From the NCBI GenBank assembly GCA_944322625.1, contig CALUPN010000010.1, positions 1-39,076 of the forward strand: DNA of 39,076 bases, read 5' to 3'. Source of the DNA: Candidatus Gastranaerophilales bacterium. Its GTDB lineage: Bacteria; Cyanobacteriota; Vampirovibrionia; Gastranaerophilales; Gastranaerophilaceae. This document shows positions 23,744 through 32,674 of the stretch, in pieces. Every line of letters begins with the position of its first letter. Within the stretch, counting starts at the first letter, position 1. Position numbers and translations under genes: made by a program. Below the pieces are notes generated by a model, which worked only from the letters and a program-made list of their open reading frames with translations, was not told the DNA's origin and ran no database searches.

Positions 23744-24952
23744 CTATTCTGCAACCCCTTTTATATCGGCATCAAGCTTTTTCAGTATATTCTCTATAGA
23801 ATTTTTATTCAAAAGGGCTGATTGAACTGCCGTATTTACAAGTGTGTTAATTTCTTTTTGATTACGTCTTTGTTTCAGCTGCGGAGTAATTTTATTTATT
23901 TGTTTTGCACTTATTGTACGAGCTTTTGCTTCAAGAGAAGAATAGTCATTATAAAAATCATCTTCTAATGCTTCTTCATTTGTTGCAATAATATTCGTCA
24001 TTTTTGCAAGCTCAAGCTGATTTTGTTTGTTTGTCAAATATATACAAAAGTCAAGCGCCTCTTTTTTATGTTTTGCTCTTAGCGGAATTACAAAATTCAT
24101 TACCGAAAAATCATTTTGCCCTAAAGGTCCTTTTATTTGTTCTGTTACATCCGTTTTTTCATAAACTGACGGTGCATTTTCTTTAATCATGGTTAAAAAG
24201 TTTGCTCCGCCTTGAAAAAATACTATCTTGCCGGCCATATACTGTTCCAAAGCTTCTCTCAAAGTAAATGTAACACTCTCTTTAGGAATTAAATCTTTTT
24301 GATACAAATCTTTGTACATTTCAAAAATCGGTGCCGCAGCTGTAAAATTATCTGTTATACCGTATTTATTCAAAATTTTTACCATTGTATCGTTTTCCGT
24401 TATTGTGGGAAGATACGCATAAGCACCCGTATTGTGTTTAATTTTCTCCGATATTGCACCTAATTCTTTGTATGTTTTAGGCAGCCTTATAATACCGGAT
24501 TTATCAAAAAGTTCTTTATTATATATAGTAATTGCACTTGTTGCATACCATGGAACAGAATAGAGTTTATCATTATATTTTAGTGCATTTATTATTTCCG
24601 GGTTAAAAGCGGTAACAGCTTCTTCATCAATTTCCTGCAAAGTACCTTTCTGAGCTAAAAGTGCTGAAAAATCGGGATTTAAATTAATTAAATCCGGCGG
24701 ATTATCTGTCATTACCGCAGCAAGAGTTCTCTTCTCTCCTTCTGAGAAAGGTACATCAATCCATTTAATTTGAATATTCGGATGCTCTTTTTCATAACCG
24801 CGTATTATTTTATATATGTAATCCGCATAATCTCCCATTTGCAATGTCCAAAATGTCACTTCTTTTACACTTGCATCTTTTCTGATTGAACATGCTGTAA
24901 GAATCAGGACAGAAAACACAATTAAAAATAATACTGTAAGCTTTTTCATCAT
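23744..24952 (-). CDS. Lipoprotein ABC-type solute-binding protein (sugar type)
   Basis: A 402-aa extracellular solute-binding protein of family 1 (maltose/sugar type). Seen: lipoprotein signal MMKKLTVLFLIVFSVL followed by lipobox LTAC (Cys21), then VTFWTLQMGDYADYIYKII, IQIKWIDVPFSEGE, and PDLINLNPDFSALLAQKG, all standard for the family. It is tethered to a membrane and would pass a sugar to an ABC permease. No permease or ATPase gene lies nearby, so it is an orphan. GGGGAATTGA precedes the ATG. It sits between a small exported protein and the array before argS. Confidence 0.93.
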   Translation of the reverse strand: MMKKLTVLFLIVFSVLILTACSIRKDASVKEVTFWTLQMGDYADYIYKIIRGYEKEHPNIQIKWIDVPFSEGEKRTLAAVMTDNPPDLINLNPDFSALLAQKGTLQEIDEEAVTAFNPEIINALKYNDKLYSVPWYATSAITIYNKELFDKSGIIRLPKTYKELGAISEKIKHNTGAYAYLPTITENDTMVKILNKYGITDNFTAAAPIFEMYKDLYQKDLIPKESVTFTLREALEQYMAGKIVFFQGGANFLTMIKENAPSVYEKTDVTEQIKGPLGQNDFSVMNFVIPLRAKHKKEALDFCIYLTNKQNQLELAKMTNIIATNEEALEDDFYNDYSSLEAKARTISAKQINKITPQLKQRRNQKEINTLVNTAVQSALLNKNSIENILKKLDADIKGVAE

Positions 24953-24980
24953 TCAATTCCCCACCCAAAATGATAATTTA

Positions 24981-25370
24981 TCAGCTTCTTATCTCCGAGT
25001 TCAAATTCAAATCAATATACTTAAATGTATTGGTAACAATTCCGGGAGGGAAATTATATATATTATTGCAAGGCGTTATTTTCAAAATGGAATTAGAACC
25101 GTCAACCCCTGCAATAGTTGCAAGATAGGAATTCTTATTGACAGAAAAAATCACATACCCGTTTGCTGTCTGGACTTCGTCAATTAAAAATCTGTTTGCC
25201 GAAAGTGACGCCAAAGTTAAATAAAACAACTTCTCCTTATTCACGGCAAAAAGTTTTGTACAATCCTCAAACATTACATTCTGAGGCATTGTCGCCGGCT
25301 GTATTTGTTCAGCAGAGAATGTAACGGGGCAAATAATTAATGCAGATAACAAAAATAAAAATCTTTTCAT
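24981..25370 (-). CDS. Small exported protein, unknown
   Basis: A 129-aa product with a signal peptide (MKRFLFLLSALIICPVTFSA). The mature part is short, with segments FEDCTKLFAVNKEKLFYLTLAS, cut here to show two Cys (FEDCTKL and ITPCNNIYN) that could form one disulfide, and DEVQTANGYVIFSVNKNSYL that looks like a beta-rich domain. I do not recognise the family. AGGAG precedes the ATG. It is 28 bp before the solute-binding protein and probably co-transcribed with it. Confidence 0.78.
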   Translation of the reverse strand: MKRFLFLLSALIICPVTFSAEQIQPATMPQNVMFEDCTKLFAVNKEKLFYLTLASLSANRFLIDEVQTANGYVIFSVNKNSYLATIAGVDGSNSILKITPCNNIYNFPPGIVTNTFKYIDLNLNSEIRS

Positions 25371-25469
25371 AAATTCTCCTGTTTTTATTTATGATAACAT
25401 GCTTTTTTACTCAATTACTCATACATAAATAGTATTCATATGAGCATACCAATAAAAAAAATATATTTA

Positions 25470-25478
25470 TGGTACAAT
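25470..25478 (+). promoter_or_regulatory. Candidate promoter of the phosphohexomutase gene
   Basis: TGG-TACAAT extended -10 (TACAAT at 25473-25478); no good -35. It lies 27 bp before the ATG, with AAAGGAGAGGA between. Confidence 0.4.
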
Positions 25479-25505
25479 TTTTTTACTGAAAAGGAGAGGA
25501 TTATT

Positions 25506-27767
25506 ATGTTAAAAAGAAACGCAGGTTGCGCATTAGAGCAGGAATTATTTAATAATGTTATTGAAAAAACTCCTGATTATATAAAAAACTTAGATTTACT
25601 TAACTTTGATAATGAGGGTGAATTTACTTTTACCCTAAAAAAAGAGCACCTTTACCCGCATTCAGACTCAAATCCGGAGGGATTAAATCTTCTGGAGTGG
25701 TTTGCGAATTATTCAAAAGAAGCTAAAGTTTCCACTGCAGGTATTCGCGGGCCTCAAAATATTATTTACCCCCAGGATACAAGATTCCCGATTAACCTTG
25801 TGGGAATTGTACTTGCAACTTTAGCAAAAGCACTTGTTGCAAGGGGTAAATATGAGGGTAAAGAGATATTGAAACTTGCAGGAAGCGAAGTCAGATACAA
25901 TTCAGACTTATATTTGGATGCTATTGCACGTATTCAGGCAGCGCAGGAGATTAAAACACTTGTACCGCAGGGCAGAAAAACTATTCCGATTTGGCTCGCG
26001 TCTTTTCTTGCATTCAAGCTTGATTTAGTCGGCGGTGAATATATTACTTCAAGCCACGGAATATCGGTTAAAACTGCCACTAAAGACTTGAATTCTCAAG
26101 GAAGCCAGTATCTGCCGGAAGAATCATTGGAATTTGTCAACAAAATTCAGGAAATTTTTGATAAAGTAGAAAAAGACGGCTCTTACACTATTAAAATTGC
26201 CGCTAAAGATAATCCGCTGATTGATGAATGCATTATGGCTAAACTTAATGATGGTATTGATTTGTATGTAGAATATTTAAAATCCGGTGTTGCAGGAAAT
26301 CTTGACAGTGTTAAGAAAATGAAATCAAAACTTTTTGTGGAATGCGTGGGCGGATGTGCGTATAGAACGCTTAGCCGTGTATTAGAGAAACTGGATATTT
26401 TAGATAAATATGCCTGGAATAACATTGAAGAAGACCCGTTTTTCCATTCAATAGGCAAGTATGATACTGACCCTAAGGGAAATAAAGTATTTTATGATTA
26501 TTCCGTTGATGCGACTGTCGTTGCAAAACGACCTGACGGTGAGAGATTTTTCCCAGTAATAGAATCTATGCATTATGAGCGTGTTCTTGCGGACTATCCT
26601 CTAGGAACGGTTGTATTGATTACAGACCCTGACCATGACAGGCTTACCGTATGCCAGATAGAAGCCGCAGGAAACGAGCCCGCGCTTAAGGAGTACGGAA
26701 TTTCATATATTAAACTGGATGAAAGCCGTATTTTGACTGTATATAGCGCAAATCAGGCATTTTTGATGCTTATGAACTACAGAGTAAAACAGCTTAAGGC
26801 ACAAGGAAAATTCAAAAACCACCCGAGATTTATGATTAAGACTACAGCTTCCGCTTTATCATGGGATGAATGGGCAAAAGCTCACGGAATTAAGGTTGTA
26901 AATGTTCCTGTCGGGTTTAAAGAGATTGCTAATATTATGAAGAAAGTAGAACTCCAGATAAAGAATAACCCCGATAAAGAGGTGGTTGTTGACGATGTAT
27001 TCGGAAACTCAATTAATCTCGGAGTTCAGCCGCGATTAATCTTCGGCGGCGAAGAATCCGGCGGTATGATTATGGGCTCTGAAGATTTAATCGAGTCACT
27101 TGCAGGCAGAAAAGCTATCGCGATGAGAGAAAAAAGCGCTACGGAAGCTATTATTGTAGCATCCTCTCTTGCTGCGAAACTGGAAGAAGATAATAAGACT
27201 TTATCTGAATATCTTACAGAAATTTTTGACGAAAATAATATTAAAGCAAAGTATGATGTAAGAGAAGATATCGCTTATTATAACGAGTCCGAGCCCGATA
27301 TTGAGAAGTTAAAACTTGCTAAAGTTGAAGGTGAAAAACAGAGAACAAAGAACGATTTATTCTATCTGTCGCTTGCAATAGCTATAAGAGAAGGAATTGC
27401 AGATATTGAGTCCGTTAAAAAAGTTCTGAATGGTGCTTTTGCGGAATTAAGTTTTGATAATCTTAAATCAGTAAAATTTGTAGGCGATGGTACGTATCTG
27501 CAGTTTGCGGATAAATACATTGAGATACGCCCGTCAGGAACCGATGCTAAAACTAAAGCATACGGCGGCGGAGAAAAACTTGATGATATTGCAAAATTTG
27601 CCCGCGTTCTCGGCAACTATTCGGGAGAAAGAACGGAATTACACAAGGAGCTTATATCTAGCGAGTTTTACAATAATTCAAAAGATAAAGCAATGGATTA
27701 TTATCTTAAGTTTGTAGAAAAAGATGCAAATAATGAGACTTTTGTAATTCCGGATTATAAATTTTAG
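25506..27767 (+). CDS. Phosphoglucomutase/phosphomannomutase-superfamily protein, unusually long
   Basis: A 753-aa member of the alpha-D-phosphohexomutase superfamily (usual length 450-600). Seen: STAGIRGPQNI near residue 76; the phosphoserine loop TSSHGISVKT (Ser183), where the family usually has ASHNP; metal-binding TDPDHDRL (373-380); sugar-specificity loop GGEESGGM (514-521); and phosphate-binding EIRPSGTDAKTKAY near the C-terminus. So all four active-site loops are present but the catalytic loop is non-canonical and the spacing between loops is stretched by about 100-200 residues. It likely interconverts hexose 1- and 6-phosphates. I chose the ATG at 25506 since AAAGGAGAGGA precedes it; the upstream in-frame ATG at 25440 has none. 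Monocistronic, with its own terminator. Confidence 0.88.
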   Translation: MLKRNAGCALEQELFNNVIEKTPDYIKNLDLLNFDNEGEFTFTLKKEHLYPHSDSNPEGLNLLEWFANYSKEAKVSTAGIRGPQNIIYPQDTRFPINLVGIVLATLAKALVARGKYEGKEILKLAGSEVRYNSDLYLDAIARIQAAQEIKTLVPQGRKTIPIWLASFLAFKLDLVGGEYITSSHGISVKTATKDLNSQGSQYLPEESLEFVNKIQEIFDKVEKDGSYTIKIAAKDNPLIDECIMAKLNDGIDLYVEYLKSGVAGNLDSVKKMKSKLFVECVGGCAYRTLSRVLEKLDILDKYAWNNIEEDPFFHSIGKYDTDPKGNKVFYDYSVDATVVAKRPDGERFFPVIESMHYERVLADYPLGTVVLITDPDHDRLTVCQIEAAGNEPALKEYGISYIKLDESRILTVYSANQAFLMLMNYRVKQLKAQGKFKNHPRFMIKTTASALSWDEWAKAHGIKVVNVPVGFKEIANIMKKVELQIKNNPDKEVVVDDVFGNSINLGVQPRLIFGGEESGGMIMGSEDLIESLAGRKAIAMREKSATEAIIVASSLAAKLEEDNKTLSEYLTEIFDENNIKAKYDVREDIAYYNESEPDIEKLKLAKVEGEKQRTKNDLFYLSLAIAIREGIADIESVKKVLNGAFAELSFDNLKSVKFVGDGTYLQFADKYIEIRPSGTDAKTKAYGGGEKLDDIAKFARVLGNYSGERTELHKELISSEFYNNSKDKAMDYYLKFVEKDANNETFVIPDYKF

Positions 27768-27770
27768 ATA

Positions 27771-27800
27771 ACGAGCGGTTTTTTATCCCGCTCGTTTTTA
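27771..27800 (+). terminator. Rho-independent terminator
   Basis: ACGAGCGG-(9-nt loop)-CCGCTCGT then TTTTTAG, directly after the phosphohexomutase stop. It lies between convergent genes; the minus-strand side has a poorer T-run. Confidence 0.88.
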
Positions 27801-27808
27801 GTACTGTT

Positions 27809-29374
27809 TTAGTTTTTACGTTTAAAAACGACAAACATGAAATTTTCTCCGATTTTTGTTTGTTTATCATAATTTTTATTAATATACATATATATTCGTT
27901 CGGCATAATCTCTTCCGAAGCTTGAATAATAATAGTTCGAAGTATCATAGTTGCTTATGATAATATATTCGGGCTTTATAATATCAAGTCTTTGAATAAT
28001 TACATCCTCGCCGAAAGTTTCAACATAAAGCGGAATTAATGAATAAAATTTATTATCGGACTTTCTGTCCGTCATAAAATTAGTAATTAAACCCTCCGGA
28101 TAAATTACAACTCTGTCATTTTTTGATACATTGTCCTTTATATAAAGATTAAGCTTGTTAATCGAATCACCGTAATTTGCATTTGCATACACTGTTCCGT
28201 TTGCAGATTGGATTTTTACATTCTTCTTATTCAAAAGCTGTATATTTTGAACGGAAAGCACGAGCGCACTCAATACAGTTACGACAACCAAACTTTTTTT
28301 ATACTGTTCGGGAATAAGAATAAATATCGAAATTAAAGCAAACGGAATAAAATAAACCCCATATGCTTGAAGAGTAAGGGCAAAAAAGACTTTCATTGAA
28401 ATTAACAAACAAGATACTATAAAAACCCGCTCCTCAAACTCTAATTTATAAAATTTTTTCGCAAAAAGAAGCAGAATTAACGGAAATATAAAAACTATTA
28501 TCTCCGGAGTTACGGTAAAATATAAATAAACTAAAATAACAGGAAGCAGCCGGTAATACGAAAAGTGCTTATAAAGAATTATCGGTATCAAAATTTTAAC
28601 CAAATTAAAAATATATATCGGAATAATTTCCCATCTAAAAACAAGCCCCATAACGGAATAAAACCATAAAAGCGTTTTAGCACTTCCCATATGCAATATT
28701 ATTTGAAAAGACGCAAATATATTATTCCATCCCGTTTGTTGAATAAAAAAAGGCAAAGTTGTTATTACAAAAGGTAAAATGAAAGCTATTGCATTTTTTA
28801 TAATATCTTTTTTCCCGCTTATATAAAGCAACAAAGGTAAAAAAAGTATAAATTCATATTTTGAACAGACCGCAAATGAATATAAAAAATATGCGTACGG
28901 GAATTTCTTTTCCAAAGCACAGTAAATCGAGCCCAAAATAAAAAGAAGACCATAAAGCATACCGTATGAATACGGAAATATAAAGTTAAAAACATTCGGT
29001 GAAAGAATTGCTCCGGCAATTAAAAATAAAACAATTGCTAAAGAAACATTTTTATCAGTAAAATTTTCAGAAATTTTAAAAGTAAGATTTGCTATACCTA
29101 AAGTCGCAGCTAAACCGGCGCAATAAAGCACGCTCAGCTTCGCTCCGAAAAACGAAAATAATACTGCATTCAATATATAAGAAAACGGTGCATAAATATT
29201 AAAAATGTTTTTATAAAGAATTTGCCCCGCTAACATCTGTTTCGGAATATAAGCCTCTCTGAACGAATCGACAATAACATCTCCGAATTTTCCGTAAAAC
29301 AGTATAAATATTAATAAAATTAATATATTAAAAAACAAGATTTGCCAATTATTTTTCAAAAAGCTTTTCACCAT
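27809..29374 (-). CDS. GT-C type membrane glycosyltransferase (ArnT/GT39-like)
   Basis: A 521-aa polytopic membrane protein with about ten transmembrane helices and a C-terminal soluble domain (about residues 400-521). The N-terminal loop DSFREAYIPKQMLAG followed by YKNIFNIYAPFSY is characteristic of GT-C glycosyltransferases that use polyprenyl-phosphate sugars; Asp/Glu residues in that loop are the expected catalytic site (family knowledge). It probably adds a sugar to a lipid or glycan at the outer face of the inner membrane, for example lipid A modification or cell-surface glycan; specificity is unknown. No Shine-Dalgarno; an extended -10 box ends 7 nt before the ATG, so the mRNA is probably leaderless. 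Confidence 0.8.
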   Translation of the reverse strand: MVKSFLKNNWQILFFNILILLIFILFYGKFGDVIVDSFREAYIPKQMLAGQILYKNIFNIYAPFSYILNAVLFSFFGAKLSVLYCAGLAATLGIANLTFKISENFTDKNVSLAIVLFLIAGAILSPNVFNFIFPYSYGMLYGLLFILGSIYCALEKKFPYAYFLYSFAVCSKYEFILFLPLLLYISGKKDIIKNAIAFILPFVITTLPFFIQQTGWNNIFASFQIILHMGSAKTLLWFYSVMGLVFRWEIIPIYIFNLVKILIPIILYKHFSYYRLLPVILVYLYFTVTPEIIVFIFPLILLLFAKKFYKLEFEERVFIVSCLLISMKVFFALTLQAYGVYFIPFALISIFILIPEQYKKSLVVVTVLSALVLSVQNIQLLNKKNVKIQSANGTVYANANYGDSINKLNLYIKDNVSKNDRVVIYPEGLITNFMTDRKSDNKFYSLIPLYVETFGEDVIIQRLDIIKPEYIIISNYDTSNYYYSSFGRDYAERIYMYINKNYDKQTKIGENFMFVVFKRKN

Positions 29375-29381
29375 AAAATTT

Positions 29382-29390
29382 ATCTTAACA
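29382..29390 (-). promoter_or_regulatory. Promoter giving a probable leaderless GT-C mRNA
   Basis: TGT-TAAGAT (extended -10; TAAGAT at 29382-29387), 7 nt before the ATG at 29374. No ribosome binding site is present. Confidence 0.5.
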
Positions 29391-29467
29391 AAGCTTTACA
29401 AATAAAGCAATTTTGTAACGGAAAAATACTTTATATAAATGTGAAGTGTTAGAAGGTAATTAATAAG

Positions 29468-29962
29468 ATGACAGTAAGTCCTTATACAATGAATAATTTA
29501 TACGCTCAAGGAATCTTAGATTATGTTCCTTATGATTTGGGTTATATGCCAAATGTAAGTTCATATGCTAATTTCAGTAATCCTTATATGCAAACTGCAA
29601 TGCAAGGGGCATTATACCAAAATTACGGAAGCGCAAATGACAGCTTCATGAGAAATACCGGAATGAACGGTTTCGGTATTCAGGGGGTCGGAGAATATTC
29701 TCAAGCCGGAATTAACGGATTCGGCGGCGGATTCGGTTCTCTCGGAAGAGATGTTTCACAAGGAATAGGAAACACTGTCAGCTTTGCAGAAAAAATGCCG
29801 GCTCCACTGAAAGGAATTTTAGCTCTCGGTATTATCGGCGGAGCTCTGGCTCTTTGCTTAAGAAAAGGCAAAAAGCCTGCTTCATCAGAAGGATTTTTCT
29901 CAAAACTCGGTGATAAATTCTCCGACTTCGGCGATAAATTAAAGTTTTGGAAAAAGAAATAA
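29468..29962 (+). CDS. Gly/Tyr-rich small membrane protein, unknown
   Basis: A 164-aa product, no signal peptide. Residues 1-60 are Tyr/Asn-rich (YTMNNLYAQG, YGSAN). Residues 65-105 are Gly-rich (GFGIQGVG, GFGGGFGSLG). One predicted membrane helix follows at about 118-137 (LKGILALGIIGGALALCL), then a basic, Phe/Lys-rich C-tail (FFSKLGDKFSDFGDKLKFWKKK). The layout resembles a membrane-anchored low-complexity protein with its tail in the cytosol. I do not recognise the family. AGAAGGT lies 11 nt before the ATG, so the ribosome binding site is weak. It is monocistronic, with a terminator just after. Confidence 0.7.
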   Translation: MTVSPYTMNNLYAQGILDYVPYDLGYMPNVSSYANFSNPYMQTAMQGALYQNYGSANDSFMRNTGMNGFGIQGVGEYSQAGINGFGGGFGSLGRDVSQGIGNTVSFAEKMPAPLKGILALGIIGGALALCLRKGKKPASSEGFFSKLGDKFSDFGDKLKFWKKK

Positions 29963-30011
29963 GTTTTTACATAAATAACCTTATTAAAATACCTTATTAA
30001 TTAACCGAATT

Positions 30012-30034
30012 TTACGCCGAAAGGCGTTTTTTTT
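30012..30034 (+). terminator. Rho-independent terminator
   Basis: ACGCC-gaaa-GGCGT, a 5-bp GC stem with a GNRA-type loop and an 8-T run. It ends the gene at 29468. Confidence 0.85.
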
Positions 30035-30063
30035 ATGCTTATTTACCAAGCCGTTTTATTTCC

Positions 30064-30190
30064 TTGTGTACAAATTAATCTTTATATGATATGATAGTTT
30101 CAGTAGTAGTATAAAAATTTTTGGAAATATATGCGATAAAAAGGTCATTAAAAATGTTTAATATCTGCCGGGTAGGTTATATGTGCCCGG
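30064..30190 (+). promoter_or_regulatory. Candidate rny promoter and structured leader
   Basis: TTGTGT at 30064-30069 and overlapping TATGAT hexamers at 30085-30090 and 30090-30095 (the second is preceded by TG-A, an extended -10). The leader of about 130 nt contains CCGGG (30168-30172) pairing with CCCGG (30186-30190), a short stem with 13-nt loop. RNase Y often controls its own mRNA, so the leader may matter, but that is inference. Confidence 0.4.
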
Positions 30191-30233
30191 ATGTCGTGTA
30201 TATATAAAAAAATAGAAAAGGAAAAGGTGCTAG

Positions 30234-31754
30234 ATGAATGCATTATTAACCGCTGCAATAGTAGTGATGGTTATACTCATTGCTGTTATTGTCGTACAGA
30301 GAGTTAAGTACAAAAATCTTATCCTGCAATCTGAACAAGCAAAAAAAGACTTGCAGGAAAAAGAATCTATTATGCAAAAAGAAGCCTTAATTAAGGCAAA
30401 AGAAGCTTTGCATACGGAAAGAGAGCAGTTAAACGCCGATGAAAGAGAACGCAGGCGTGAGTTTGCTCAAATAGAGAATAAATTATCCAAAAGAGAAGAT
30501 CAGATTGAAGATAGAATGCAGGAAATAACCGACAAAGAGCTTGAGTTGGACAGGATGAAAGACCAGCTGATTGAAAAAGAGGATTTTCTTGCAGAAATCG
30601 TTCAAAAACAGACCGTTGAATTGGAAAGAATTGCAGGTATGTCTACAGAGGAAGCTAAGAAAATGCTTCTTGAACAATTAAAAAGCGATTTGGCGCAAGA
30701 ACAGATGCAATTAATTCGCGAAAACGAGGCAAAAATAAGAGAGGATGCTCTTGAAAAATCAAAAGAAATTTTAACAACTACAATGCAGAGATGTATGATG
30801 GAACAGGTTGTAGAGTCAACTGTTTCTGTTGTTTCTCTTCCGAATGACGAGATGAAAGGACGTATAATCGGACGTGAGGGGCGCAATATAAGAACATTGG
30901 AAACTTTAACCGGTGTTGACTTAATTATTGATGATACCCCCGAGGCGGTTGTTTTATCAGCTTTTGATCCTGTAAGACGGGAAATTGCAAAAATTGCGCT
31001 GGAAAAACTTATACAAGACGGTCGTATTCACCCTGTAAGAATTGAAGAGACTGTTGAAAAATCAAGAGAAGAAGTCGAAAAGAAGATTATGAAAGAGGGT
31101 GAGAATGCTGCTCTGGAGATGGGAATTATGGGCTTAAATAAAGAGCTTATTAAAAACCTCGGGCGCTTATATTACAGAACAAGTTACGGACAGAATGTTT
31201 TGAAGCATTCGCTTGAAGTAGGTCATATTGCGGGAATGCTTGCTGCGGAATTAGGGGCAAATGTTTATGTTGCAAAACGCGCGGGACTTCTTCATGATAT
31301 AGGAAAAGCCGTAGACCAGACTCAAGAGGGAACACATATCCAGCTTGGAGTTGAACTTGCTGCAAGATACGGAGAAAAGCCGGAGGTTATTCATGCAATA
31401 GAAGCTCACCATGATGATGTTACGGCGAACACAATTGAAGCTGTGCTTGTAAAACTGGCTGATGCTATATCTGCCGGACGTCCGGGAGCAAGACGCGATA
31501 CTTTGGAAATCTATATCAAGCGTTTGCAGAAGATTGAAGAGATTGTAAACAGCTATGAAGGAATTAAACAGTCTTTTGCAGTACAGGCAGGCCGCGAAGT
31601 CCGGGTTATTGTTCAATCTGAAATGTTTGACGATTTAGCTTCACAAAAACTTGCAAGAGATATTGCAAAGAAAATTGAGGATGAGCTCGATTATCCGGGA
31701 CAGATTAAGGTTACTGTTGTAAGAGAATTCAGAACAACAGAAATTGCAAAATAG
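30234..31754 (+). CDS. rny: Ribonuclease Y
   Basis: RNase Y is a membrane-anchored endoribonuclease that starts mRNA decay. The 506-aa product shows the N-terminal membrane helix ([18 protein letters not shown]), a long coiled coil (about 30-190, Glu/Lys/Gln-rich), a KH domain ([20 protein letters not shown]), and the HD domain with [12 protein letters not shown], where His-Asp are the metal ligands. The length matches the family. AAAAGG precedes the ATG with 6-7 nt spacing. It heads the operon rny, (leader peptide), ymdB, PHP, prepilin-like, LOG. Confidence 0.97.
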   Translation: MNALLTAAIVVMVILIAVIVVQRVKYKNLILQSEQAKKDLQEKESIMQKEALIKAKEALHTEREQLNADERERRREFAQIENKLSKREDQIEDRMQEITDKELELDRMKDQLIEKEDFLAEIVQKQTVELERIAGMSTEEAKKMLLEQLKSDLAQEQMQLIRENEAKIREDALEKSKEILTTTMQRCMMEQVVESTVSVVSLPNDEMKGRIIGREGRNIRTLETLTGVDLIIDDTPEAVVLSAFDPVRREIAKIALEKLIQDGRIHPVRIEETVEKSREEVEKKIMKEGENAALEMGIMGLNKELIKNLGRLYYRTSYGQNVLKHSLEVGHIAGMLAAELGANVYVAKRAGLLHDIGKAVDQTQEGTHIQLGVELAARYGEKPEVIHAIEAHHDDVTANTIEAVLVKLADAISAGRPGARRDTLEIYIKRLQKIEEIVNSYEGIKQSFAVQAGREVRVIVQSEMFDDLASQKLARDIAKKIEDELDYPGQIKVTVVREFRTTEIAK

Positions 31755-31760
31755 AAGGTA

Positions 31761-31795
31761 AAAGGAGAAATGTTTTTATCTAACATTTCTCCTTT
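31761..31795 (+). promoter_or_regulatory. Long hairpin between rny and ymdB
   Basis: AAAGGAGAAATGTT pairs with AACATTTCTCCTTT over 14 bp with a 7-nt loop. The stem buries a perfect AAAGGAG and the ATG of a 13-codon ORF. The 3' side is ATATAAAAAATT, not a T-run, so it is a poor terminator and better explained as a translation switch or RNA stability element. Confidence 0.65.
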
Positions 31796-31811
31796 ATATA
31801 AAAAATTATGA
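31770..31811 (+). CDS. Possible 13-codon leader peptide
   Basis: ATG at 31770 with AAGGAG 2-3 nt upstream (tight), encoding MFLSNISPLYKKL, with its TGA (31809-31811) overlapping the ymdB ATG as ATGA. Downstream ymdB has no ribosome binding site of its own, so translation by re-initiation from this peptide is plausible. The ORF may be fortuitous; the ATGA overlap and the embedded strong Shine-Dalgarno support it. Confidence 0.45.
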   Translation: MFLSNISPLYKKL

Positions 31812-32659
31812 GTGGTAATTCTGATATTATAAAAATTTTATTTTTTGGCGATATAACGGGAAGAGCCGGCAGAACTGCGGTTAAGAATTACCTTGCCGCG
31901 CATAAGGCGGATTTTGTTATAGCTAATATTGAAAACGCATCACACGGATTCGGACTTACGAAAAAGAACTATGAAGAGCTTTGTTCTGCGGGTATTAATT
32001 GTTTTACATCGGGCAATCATATTTGGGATAAAAAAGATATCCACGAATATATAGAAACGACTGAGAATCTTGTAAGACCTATTAATTATCCGAAGGGAAC
32101 AAAGGGTAAAGGGGTAAGAGTTTTCGAGGTTAAAGGAGAAAAAGTCGCCGTTATTAATGCTCTCGGGCGCGTATTTATGCCGCCTATAGATTCTCCATGG
32201 CAGGTCGTATCAGATGAAATTAAAAAGCTTGAAGGAGAAGGCATTAAAAGTATTATAATAGATTTTCATGCGGAAGCTACTGCTGAAAAGATTTGTTTTT
32301 CAAAATATCTGGCAAAAGAGTTTAACAATGAAGATAATGCGCTGATAAAAGCATTTTTCGGAACTCACACACATGTACAAACCTCTGACGAGAAGATTTA
32401 CAGAGGTATGGCATATATAACTGACGCCGGTTTTTGCGGAGTGGAAGACAGTGTAATCGGAATGGATTATATGACTTCTATGAGGCGTCTTTCTACAAGC
32501 CTTCCGGAGAGGTATGAAATTGCAGAATCACCTTTAGCGCAGATTAATGGTGTTGAAGTTCTTATTGATAAGAGAGCTGCTGCACAGATAAAAAGAATTA
32601 ATTTAATAGTAGATAACAGTAAAAATGAAAGCGAGGCCAGCGTTGAAGACGACGGGTGA
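31808..32659 (+). CDS. ymdB: YmdB-type metallophosphodiesterase (TIGR00282 family)
   Basis: A 283-aa calcineurin-like phosphoesterase of the family that follows rny in many bacteria. Seen: metal-binding FFGDITGRAGR, ANIENASHG, TSGNHIWDKKD, IDFHAEATAEK and FFGTHTHVQT. Family knowledge: cleaves 2',3'-cAMP or other cyclic nucleotides in Bacillus subtilis and affects RNase Y-dependent transcript levels and biofilm/motility decisions. The ATG at 31808 has no Shine-Dalgarno; the preceding codon region has a TAA stop at 31799. Either it is coupled to the leader peptide (31770) or it starts at a leaderless transcript from TATATA 7 nt upstream. It is 53 bp after rny. Confidence 0.93.
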   Translation: MSGNSDIIKILFFGDITGRAGRTAVKNYLAAHKADFVIANIENASHGFGLTKKNYEELCSAGINCFTSGNHIWDKKDIHEYIETTENLVRPINYPKGTKGKGVRVFEVKGEKVAVINALGRVFMPPIDSPWQVVSDEIKKLEGEGIKSIIIDFHAEATAEKICFSKYLAKEFNNEDNALIKAFFGTHTHVQTSDEKIYRGMAYITDAGFCGVEDSVIGMDYMTSMRRLSTSLPERYEIAESPLAQINGVEVLIDKRAAAQIKRINLIVDNSKNESEASVEDDG

Positions 32660-32674
32660 TAGAGGAGGCGCGGG

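Noticed and set aside
25440..25505. Upstream start of the phosphohexomutase
   Set aside because: No ribosome binding site, and it would precede the -10 box at 25473; the ATG at 25506 has AAAGGAGAGGA.
31759..31800. Terminator between rny and ymdB
   Set aside because: The hairpin is strong but no T-run follows on the plus strand, so it is reported as a regulatory hairpin instead.
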